NCBI GenBank assembly: GCA_023375675.1
Contig: JALQBC010000026.1
Location: forward strand, 62,001 to 126,000
DNA length: 64,000 bases
Reading direction: 5' to 3'
Origin: Cytospora piceicola
Lineage: Eukaryota > Ascomycota > Sordariomycetes > Diaporthales > Cytosporaceae
A program made the position numbers and the translations under genes. Of this stretch, positions 56,217-64,000 are shown piece after piece. Under the pieces are notes generated by a model. It was not told where the DNA came from. It was given only the letters and a program-made list of their open reading frames with translations, and made no database searches. Within the stretch, counting starts at the first letter, position 1, and each line of letters opens with the position of its first letter.

Positions 56217-57833
56217 ATGAAGACTGCATATCTCATCACTGCCACCTTAGCGGCCATAGCAGGGGCGGATGTCTCATGCTCAGTCGATTTCCTCCAAGCA
56301 GCTCTGCCCTCTACTGCAACCATCCTCTCAGCGGTGCTAGTTGCCAATGGTAGCACCTATGGCGAAGGAGCAGCAGACGTGCCATACCCTACGAACCCAA
56401 CAAATTTACCGGACAACTGTGCCGTCGTTGTCAACGTGACGACGTCGCCATCGTCAAGTTTCCGCTTCGGTATATTCTTGCCATGGCAGTGGAACGGGCG
56501 TTTCCTCCAAGTTGGTAACGGGGGTTATGCTGGTGGCATCAACTGGATGGATATGGGAGCTGGTGTTCGATATGGATTTGCGGTGGCCTCGACCGACACT
56601 GGACACAACTCAACAAACTCGGATCTGACGTGGGCGCTGGACGAGCCTGAGAAGAGGCTGGACTTTGGCATCCGTGCCATTCATGGCTCAGTGGTTCTAG
56701 GAAAGGCCCTGACGGAGGAGTTCTATAGTCAGAGCATCTCGTACTCGTATTACTCAGGGGGCTCGACGGGCGGCAGACAAGGACTGCGAGAAGCACAGTA
56801 TGACCCTGACTCCTTTGATGGGTTGCTTATCGCAGCGCCAGCGTGGTGGACGAGCCACCTGCAACCGTGGACGACGAAGCTGGGTACCTACAACCTTCCC
56901 ATCGACGCGACGTGGACGATCCCGTCGTCGCTGTTCGGCACGATCAGTGCCGAGGTGGTCAAGCAATGCGATTCTTTGGACGGAGCCGTAGATGGCATCG
57001 TCAGCTCGCCGGAGTTGTGCAAATTCGATGCGGACGCGCTGCTTTGTAGGTTTGCAGGAAGAAATTCGTCAGCCTGCTTGACGAAGAGCCAGGTCGAGAC
57101 CTTGAAGAAAATTTATGGCGACTACTATGCCGAAGGTAGATTCGCATTCCCAGGCCTCGAGCTTGGTTCAGAAGAACAGTGGGACATGCTGCTGGCAAAC
57201 CCGGCGCCAAACCCTCTTGGAGATGAGTACCTGCAGAACTTCCTTCTCAATGACGCGAACTGGACCTGGCCGCAGTACACCGATAGTCTTCTCTGGCAAG
57301 CCGACGCGGAGGACCCCGGAAGCTGTACTGCTGACCATTTCGACGCAATGAGAGCCGTGATGGAAAGAGGCAGCAAGATTGTAATGTTCCATGGAATGTC
57401 CGATGGACTGATCGCCACTCGAAGTTCCAACATCTTCTACCAACGCGTTGCAGAGGCTCTGGGTGGATATGACGAGCTGAAGAGCTGGTTCAGGTTTTTC
57501 TTGGTCCCTGGGCTACAGCATGTCGTTGGCACGTCGGAGACTGTCAATGCGCCATGGTATTTCGCCGGCCCCAATTCCCAAGCAGTGCTGGGGACAGACG
57601 TCTATTCGACACCCGGGTTTGAGGATCCTCAGCACGATGCTCTCATGGCATTGGTAGACTGGGTAGAGAAAGACGTGACTGTGGACTCGATCATCGCGAC
57701 AACATGGAACACGTTCTCAGATCCGACCTCTGGAGTACACAGGCAACGGCCAATTTGTCCATTCCCTGAAAAGGCTATGTATGATGGATCGGGAGACGTA
57801 AATGAGGCTAAGAGCTGGAAATGCACCAGTTGA
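56217..57833 (+). CDS. secreted tannase / feruloyl esterase family protein, atypical active site
   Basis: Single exon, 538 residues, with signal peptide (MKTAYLITATLAAIAGADVS). The family landmarks are present: LPDNCAVVVNV, WNGRFLQVGNGGYAGG, GYGFAVASTDTGH-like strand, nucleophile elbow SGGSTGGRQG with Ser183, the lid Ca-binding stretch CDSLDGAVDGIV, Asp396 in HGMSDGLI, and His435 in VPGLQHVVG. In most members a disulfide joins the Cys before the Ser and the Cys after the His (the CS-D-HC motif); here these are Gly182 and Val436, so both partners are missing together. The triad itself is complete, so activity is likely, on an ester of a phenolic acid or a related plant or fungal compound. Several N-glycosylation sites support secretion. 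Confidence 0.92.
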   Translation: MKTAYLITATLAAIAGADVSCSVDFLQAALPSTATILSAVLVANGSTYGEGAADVPYPTNPTNLPDNCAVVVNVTTSPSSSFRFGIFLPWQWNGRFLQVGNGGYAGGINWMDMGAGVRYGFAVASTDTGHNSTNSDLTWALDEPEKRLDFGIRAIHGSVVLGKALTEEFYSQSISYSYYSGGSTGGRQGLREAQYDPDSFDGLLIAAPAWWTSHLQPWTTKLGTYNLPIDATWTIPSSLFGTISAEVVKQCDSLDGAVDGIVSSPELCKFDADALLCRFAGRNSSACLTKSQVETLKKIYGDYYAEGRFAFPGLELGSEEQWDMLLANPAPNPLGDEYLQNFLLNDANWTWPQYTDSLLWQADAEDPGSCTADHFDAMRAVMERGSKIVMFHGMSDGLIATRSSNIFYQRVAEALGGYDELKSWFRFFLVPGLQHVVGTSETVNAPWYFAGPNSQAVLGTDVYSTPGFEDPQHDALMALVDWVEKDVTVDSIIATTWNTFSDPTSGVHRQRPICPFPEKAMYDGSGDVNEAKSWKCTS

Positions 57834-58105
57834 GATGCATGTGGCGTTTGGTTAAAGATACTCTGGGATGTATTATACAGATGGTAGTAAAATACGTAAC
57901 CCGTAGCTGACTCAGCCACTTAGTCCCGTGAGACCGTGAGGACGTCGCGTCATCCCATCGCGGCGCGTCCTTCTTTGCTCTAACCATCACCGCTGAGACC
58001 ATCATCGCTGGCCAGGTTGCTTCCCTGCGTACCAACGTATCCTAAGATGCTTATTAACAGAATAGGCTCCTGCGAGAGACGAAGACATACTTTACCTATC
58101 CCAAA

Positions 58106-60062
58106 ATGACAAGCGAGGCCGCTCCGGATCACCCGCCGGAGAAGAGCGACTCCCAAGATCAAGAAGCATCCCAAAAGCCACCAGCCTCGCAGCATACCTC
58201 ACTGAAATACTCCCTACTGGGTCCATCTCTCAACAAAGCTGGACAGGACTCTGTCGACCAGAAGAAGGTAATTATCAATCCCTACAGACCAGTGGTAGCT
58301 TAGCTTACGCCGTGGCCTCCAGGTCTCCGAGATTATATACAATGCCTCCAAAGGCTCCAAATACTTTAACCGAGAGGAGGAAAGGGATAAAATACTCACC
58401 GTAAAGATCGACCGGATTCTTGAGAAGAAGCGCCAACTTGAGAAGTTCGACCTGTCCCGCGAGCAGCGCAAAGCCGACAACCTCATTGCCGAGCTCGACC
58501 TGTCCCGAGACCTGAGCCAGCACATTGTCCATCTTGACTGTGATGCCTTCTACGCTGCTGTTGAACAGCTTGACAGACCTGAGCTCCAAGACTTGCCTTT
58601 TGCCGTTGGCAGCGGCGTTCTTACTACATGCAACTATGTCGCAAGGAAGTTTGGCTGCCGTTCTGGCATGGCAGGGTTCGTTGCGAAGAAGCTATGTCCG
58701 GACCTGATACTTCTGCCGTTGAACTTTGACAAGTACACTGCGAAGGCGAACGAGATTCGGGAGGTGATAGCGGAATACGACCCTCGTTTCGAAAGCGCAA
58801 GCATTGACGAAGCGTACGTGAACATCACAGAGTACTGCCGGGACCATGACATGTCGCCGGAAGATGCTGTAGCCCAGATGCGGAGGCAAGTTCATGAAAG
58901 GACCGACATTACTGTGTCAGCAGGAATCGCGGCAAATGCGAAGCTTGCCAAGATCTGCTCCAACATCAACAAGCCCAACGGACAATTTCTTCTACCCAAC
59001 GACCGAACCGTCATCATGTCTTTCATGCGAGACTTGCCTTGTCGCAAAGTCAATGGAATTGGCCGAGTCTTGGAACGAGAGCTCAAGGCCGTCGGCGTTC
59101 AAAACTGTGGGGATGTATATGGACAGAGGCAATTCCTCAGCCATTTGTTCGGAGAAAAGGCTTACGAGTTCCTCATACACTGCTACTTGGGGCTTGGCCG
59201 CACAAACGTTCAGCCCGCCGAAGAATACGAGCGCAAGTCCGTTGGCACCGAAAGCACTTTCCACGATATGTCGGACCCAAAGCAATTGCGGGAAAAGCTG
59301 CGCTGGACTGCTGATGAGCTAGAAAAGGACATGCGCCGAGCGGAATGTAAAGGCCGGACTTTGGTCCTGAAAGTTAAGCTCCATACGTACGAAATCTACA
59401 CCAGACAGACTGTTGTACCAAAAGCCATCTGTCTTGCAGATGATCTATACGACTATGCCGTTCCCATACTTGCCAAGCTGGAGCAAGAGAGGCCAGGCAT
59501 GAAACTTAGGCTCATGGGGTTGCGATGTACGCATCTTGTCAGCACCAAGAAACCAGATACCCTTGCCTTCTTTGGACTGAAGCCGAGAAGTGGGGTAGCT
59601 TCTGAACCTGGAAAGGTACTGCGAAAGACGAATCAGGTCGACGAAGATGGCTGGGAAACAATACCCGAGGAGCTACTCGAACAGGACGACATTGATGTTG
59701 ATATCGAAGCCGATGCTGGCGATACAGAGGGTGGCACGACCTATGCAAAGCATGGGAAAGAAATTATTCCCAATTCCACATTCAAGAAGAAGCCAACCCC
59801 GCCCCCAGAGGAGTGGTGGGACTGTCCTATCTGTAGCCGACCTCAGACTGCAGATGAAAGACAGTTCAATGACCACATCGACGCGTGCCTGTCACGTCAG
59901 GCTATTCGAGATGCTGTCCAGAAAGATGCCATGGACCACCAAACACCGACAAGTCGAGGAGCAACACCAGAGCGAAAGCGTCCCAAGTTGTCGTCGGAGA
60001 AGAAACGTGGGCGGCCATCATCAGCCTCGGACCCCAGGCAGAAGAAGCTCTGCTTTGGATGA
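58106..60062 (+). CDS. DNA polymerase kappa (Y family, DinB-like)
   Basis: Exons 58106-58267 and 58323-60062; 633 residues. A nuclear translesion polymerase that extends past bulky lesions. Catalytic carboxylates: Asp126 in HLDCDAFYAAVEQ and Asp216/Glu217 in SIDEAYVN. The N-clasp typical of kappa precedes the palm (NKAGQDSVDQKKVSEII, SKYFNREEERD). The helix-hairpin region CRKVNGIGRVLERELKAVG and little-finger domain (ERKSVGTESTF) follow. The C-terminus has one UBZ4-type C2HC finger (CPICSRPQ..HIDAC, about residues 570-600) for ubiquitin on PCNA. The last residues, RQKKLCFG, resemble a reduced PCNA-interacting motif. Human kappa has two fingers, so a single one is a simplification seen in fungi. 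Confidence 0.95.
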
Positions 60063-60309
60063 AAGCACGGACCGAATAGATCACGATGAAATCAAACAAA
60101 TAGCGTGTGATTCGGCATTGGAGCACATACGCGCGCAGCACGTTCTGGTCCCGCCGTCTATACAATTACTCGATAGTAGGTAAGCATGGTGGAAGCAATG
60201 TGCCACCCCGAAGACCGTTTCCCATAACCAAACTCCTTGACCAGTTTTGCCTTCACTGCGTCAACCCAATCCCACTGCTGTCATGATCATGCCGGGGACC
60301 TGGTCCGTC

Positions 60310-60862
60310 CTACATGTGCATACCCGGCTGCATTTGATATCCCGTTCGGTTCTATACGAGAAATCAGTAAGGTCTGCGCTCAAATGTCCGACGAGTTTAC
60401 ACCTTTTGCCCCAAGTGCAATATCGGAAGAACGGATGGCTACTCACCAAACTTTGAGTTCGGGTCTCTACCTCCTTCTCCTGCTGGATGATCGCACAGCA
60501 GTGGCAGCATACCGAGGCCATACAATCTCCACAACAGCTGCCATTGATGCTGTACGTCTCACGGATGTCTCCACGTCGCATACATTGCATTCTGTACCAC
60601 CTCCGTCAGCATAGACCTTTCGCCAACCATAACGGAAGGAAGTATCGGGGAGAACTTACACCCAACCCCAGCCACCAACGGCATGCAACGCACAGAGGAC
60701 AGTGCAGTCGGTGTTGCAGCAGCTGTAATTCTGCATGTTGCCATTATTCCTCATGCGGTGGGTCGTCCTGCCGAAGACGATGCATGGGCACCAGTAACCC
60801 TCACAGCACAGGCCGAAGGGGCTGCAGCAGCCCATGAGGCCTTCTTGCCAACTTGAAGACAT
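60310..60862 (-). CDS. PLAC8 family Cys-rich protein
   Basis: Three exons: 60862-60660, 60591-60447 and 60351-60310; 129 residues. It begins MSSSWQEGLMGCCSPFGLCCEGYWCPCIVFGR, contains the CC..C cluster NYSCCNTDCT, and the second half has RRGDIRETYSINGSCCGDC and CCHCCAIIQQEKEV, the defining PLAC8 (DUF614) pattern. Fungal members are small membrane-associated proteins; plant relatives act in cadmium resistance and fruit size, but no function is established for this one. The start and both junctions are set by the family pattern. Its 3' end is convergent with DNA polymerase kappa. Confidence 0.9.
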
Positions 60863-62090
60863 TTTGGTTGGTTTATCTGGGGTCCAAAGTGGATGAGATG
60901 ACTCTTGGCATGTATCGGATCGAGGTTGCTGTCTAGAGCAATGAAGATTGTTGGATTGGGGCGGAAAGGTGAAGCGGCTGTAGATGACGATGAGTGAGCA
61001 CCCACAGTAGATACTGGGGAAATGTTGTCTCTTAAATCCTTCAGGTCTCGGTCAAGGTTCTTTGTCTGGCGGTCAACCAGTATGAGAAAGACGGGCCCGC
61101 GGATGCTATGCTTCTACGAATGCCTACCTGTGCCTCCAACACTGCCAGGTGATCAACCTTGTTTGCATTGGCTTTCAGAAGCTGTTTCGAGGTTGCCTGG
61201 CCCAAGACCCGGAGTAAGGAAGCCACAATCTGCACCTTGCAAGCTTCAGCTTCCTGCCAGAAGAATATCCCGCTGGGGCCACCGTCCGCTTTAACCCGGG
61301 CGCACTTCTGACAGCGCAGCACTCTCGTGGCGCAGTAAGCATGGTTTGTCCACCCGTGTTTATATTTGGAAATCTCCCAAGCGGGAAATTGAAATGGTGA
61401 TGTTCGGTCAGCTTGCACACACCCACGGCCCAAAGCGTGCATACGTCTATAAAACAATCAAAGCCTGATAGACATCAGTATTCCTTCTACCATGATTCGT
61501 TGTCTGATTTGATTCTCTGCAGCTTCTACAAACGGACTGCCGCTGATCAACGCCATTGATGTGCCATTAGGATCATTCCTACGATGGAGCCGCATGAGTT
61601 TGATGGGGAGGTAGACAGGGGACACGATCCTACCAGTTGACTGGGACATCAAGACTACCAACTACAAAGCCACAATCATTCCCAGGTGCCCATTTGTGTA
61701 AGTAGATCAATTTGCAGAGGAATGCCATGGAAGTATGTGGAGTGTTGCAATTATACAATCCCTGAATACTCACCCGAACTATTGTATTCGCTGCCCGAAG
61801 ATATTGATCTGATCCAACACAATCGACTATTGAGGACTATTGAGATGGACATCATAATTGACCAAGTCTAATTGGCAAGCCACGAATCAAGCATTTTCGT
61901 CTCCAATTTTCCTGTGCCTCATCGCTACTACCGAGCCCCACGAGCTTTTACTTGATAGACTTGAGGTTGCATCATGCGAAGTGGAGATGGCGGGGTATTA
62001 GATACGTTCACCGAAGGTAAAATGGAAGATTGTCTAGGCAGCTATGTGACAGTCTTCGAAAGCGTCAGACCCGCAGGTTGAATGCCGACC
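60863..62090. other. intergenic, 1.2 kb
   Basis: Divergent upstream region between the PLAC8 gene and the second NmrA-like gene. No gene seen. Confidence 0.5.
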
Positions 62091-63097
62091 ATGGCGAAGC
62101 TCATCGCAGTGTTTGGCGCAACGGGGAACCAAGGTCAGCCAGTCATCCACCCTAGATAAACACCACCATACAAGCAAGGCCTTTCACCTAACACCCCACC
62201 GTAGGAGGCTCGGTAGCCAAGCTCCTCCTCCAGCACCCGTCGGAATACGCCGTCCGGGCCGTGACGCGGGACCCCTCCTCTTCAGCCTCCCGGGCCCTCG
62301 CCGCCCGGGGCGCCGAGGTCATCCAGGCGGACCTGACCGTGCCCTCCGGCCTGCCCGCGGCGCTGGAGGGGTGCTGGGGCGTCTTCGGGGTGACCAACTT
62401 CTACGACTCGAGGGTCAAGGACGACCCCGGGAGCGAGGAGCAGCAAGGCAGGAACCTCGTGGACGCGGCCGCGGCCGCCGGGACGGTCGAGTGTCTCCTG
62501 TGGTCGACGCTGCCGTCGAGCCGGGCCATCTCCGGGGGGCGGTTCGTCAGCCGGATCTACGAGGGCAAGTATCACGTCGACGATTACATCCGGGAGAAGG
62601 GCTTCCCGGCGTGTTTTCTCTACACGGGGAACTTCTACGAGAACATGATCCTGCGCTCGCACATGAGGTACAACGCCGAGACGGACACCGTCGAGTTCCA
62701 CCAGCCGCTCCTCAATGCCGACACGAAGCTGGCCATGCTGTTTGTTGAGAAGGACTTGAGTGGGATCGCCAGGGCGGTGTTCGACCAGTGGGGTCCCAAG
62801 AAGGACCAGCTTTATCATAGGTATCTGTATTGCTGTGACGCGCGGGTCTCTCCTAACGATATCCTGGACTGTGTGAAAAGGGTGACAGGCAAAGATGCTA
62901 TCTATGTGAGGCTGGAGACGACAGGCTGGAAAGACCGGGATGTCATGTTTCAGTTGTACAACGAATGTGGTATGTACGGTGACAAGGAGATCCCGGATGA
63001 CAATGTGTTGGCGCTTGGGGTCGAATTGCATGGTGTCGAGGATTTCATGAGAAGCAGGCTGTTACCTCATCTTGGGTTGACCGCTGTGGATGGTTGA
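62091..63097 (+). CDS. NmrA-like (HSCARG-type) NADP-binding protein
   Basis: Exons 62091-62133 and 62205-63097; 311 residues. The dinucleotide-binding loop AVFGATGNQGGSVAKLLL is completed at the splice junction. VRAVTRDPSS is the NADP-phosphate-binding strand end, GCWGVFGVTNFYD matches the family, and HVDDYIREKGFPACFLYTGNFYENM follows. These proteins (human NMRAL1/HSCARG, fungal NmrA relatives) sense the NADPH/NADP+ ratio and bind partners rather than reduce substrates; NmrA itself restrains a GATA factor in nitrogen control. Which role applies here is not known. The first 550 bases of exon 2 are markedly more GC-rich than the rest of the gene. Confidence 0.92.
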
Positions 63098-63696
63098 TGA
63101 TGAGAAATTGTTCCTCGGCATATTGCTCTCTCTGTCCATGAACCTCCGCGATTGTTGGTAATTTCCCCTCATACCATCAATCGAAATTGATGATTTCGGA
63201 AACCCCCAGCTTTACTCAATGGCTGTGATCTAAGTTAATTTGGCCGAGACGCCAGAGAAGGTGATGGGAGGGCTTTCGATGTCAGGCTGCGGCCCAGTTG
63301 CATGCGGACTGCTCAAGGCCCAGGCTGGAGATCAGAAACTGAAGGGTCAAGGGTCAAGGCCAACAGTCGTTGTTGGGCTTATGCAGTCTCAAAAACTTGA
63401 CTTGTAACGTTTGGCCTGTAGGGCCCAGTCAATGACCATCGGTGTGCTGCTGCCCCCCTCCCCTCCTATTCCCAAAAGAGTTTGACTCAACTCGGTGACC
63501 CAGAATGCTACGAGTATGACATGGCCTTATTTATATAACTTTGCTATGAGCGCCTTTGTTAGGAAGAACCAACTACCTGGGCGTGGGCACTCAACTCACC
63601 TGCTGTCACAGAGGTATGGTTGGGTCGATAATGGGAATTCGGCGAAGGCCCCCCATAAGCTCCTTAAGAAACACGTCCAAAGACCAGTCAGCAGCC
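63098..63696. other. intergenic between convergent genes
   Basis: No gene seen. Confidence 0.5.
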
Positions 63697-63999
63697 CTAT
63701 CCCTCATCTGTCTCCCAGCCATCGTCCTGTCTGGGCTCTTCTTGGTCGAGCCTCGCGATCTTAGATGGCCTGGCGTCCTCCGAGTTTGCATTCCCTTTTT
63801 GGTGACTATCCTTGGAAGTTCCATTCGGAGCAACTTTGCCAGGATCAGCACGACCTTGTGGGCGCTCAGCTTTCTTGCTCAGTATCTCGTAGTCCGGCAT
63901 TTTGACCTTGCCGCCCCTCAACTTCCGCGGCTGTGGGCTGATATCGTCCCTCTCAAAACCACAACGGCGGTAGAACTGCATTGCCCTCTTATTGCAAGT
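63697..63999 (-). CDS. NAA40-like N-alpha-acetyltransferase (NatD), 3' end only
   Basis: The frame enters from the right window edge and covers the last 100 residues. TCNKRAMQFYRRCGFERDDISP is the final strand-helix of a GNAT fold as found in NatD, the enzyme that acetylates the N-termini of histones H4 and H2A; MPDYEILSK after it also fits. The remaining 55 residues are a charged, disordered tail (ending DDGWETDEG) that is not part of the catalytic fold. The catalytic domain lies outside the window, so another GNAT family cannot be excluded. Confidence 0.7.
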   Translation of the reverse strand, partial: TCNKRAMQFYRRCGFERDDISPQPRKLRGGKVKMPDYEILSKKAERPQGRADPGKVAPNGTSKDSHQKGNANSEDARPSKIARLDQEEPRQDDGWETDEG

Positions 64000-64000
64000 A

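Overview
The window is nuclear DNA from a filamentous ascomycete (Pezizomycotina, most likely a Sordariomycete). The genes are compact, with introns of about 50-160 nt that carry GT..AG ends and CTAAC/CTGAC-type branch sites. The gene set is fungal: TRK potassium transporter, DUF1776, DUF6536, a Ste6-like ABC exporter, HRI1, PLAC8, tannase and berberine-type oxidase families. I rebuilt the exon structures by hand from splice signals, reading frame and family similarity; the exon lengths of every multi-exon model sum to a multiple of three. The species cannot be named from the sequence.

Layout. 1-7.2 kb: an NmrA-like reductase and a decayed DUF6536 membrane-protein gene with several frameshifts and a stop. 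7.2-17 kb: a small Tyr/Asn/Gly-rich four-exon gene, thioredoxin reductase (with an open, presequence-like N-terminal extension), the CCCH polyadenylation factor YTH1, a TRK K+ transporter and a Lys/Ala/Pro-rich nuclear-looking protein. 17-22.5 kb: DUF1776, a methyltransferase with a GC-AG intron, the 3' remnant of an amidase gene, and an ER-lumen FKBP (C-terminal HNEL). 22.5-26.3 kb: a long gene-poor stretch in front of a small TATA-driven gene. 28-34.6 kb: an RPEL-repeat protein, an alpha/beta hydrolase, HRI1 and a small membrane protein of unknown family. 35-44.4 kb: an MFS drug-type transporter, a full-length Ste6-like ABC exporter and PBDC1/Chp1. 46.7-50.4 kb: a large F-box-like protein of unknown role. 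51.9-57.8 kb: three secretory-pathway genes (FAD oxidase, single-pass membrane protein, tannase-family esterase lacking the usual active-site disulfide). 58-64 kb: DNA polymerase kappa, a PLAC8 protein, a second NmrA-like protein and the 3' end of an NAA40-like acetyltransferase cut by the window edge.

Most genes are unrelated housekeeping or accessory functions; I see no backbone biosynthetic enzyme, CRISPR array, transposase or rRNA/tRNA gene. The most striking non-coding signal is the perfect 10-base palindrome TACCTAGGTA, found 11 times and never inside a coding exon. A second recurrent word, GGGTTAGGG (telomere-repeat-like), occurs five times, also only between genes. The best candidates for follow-up are these motifs, the two decayed genes, the TrxR extension and the altered esterase active site.
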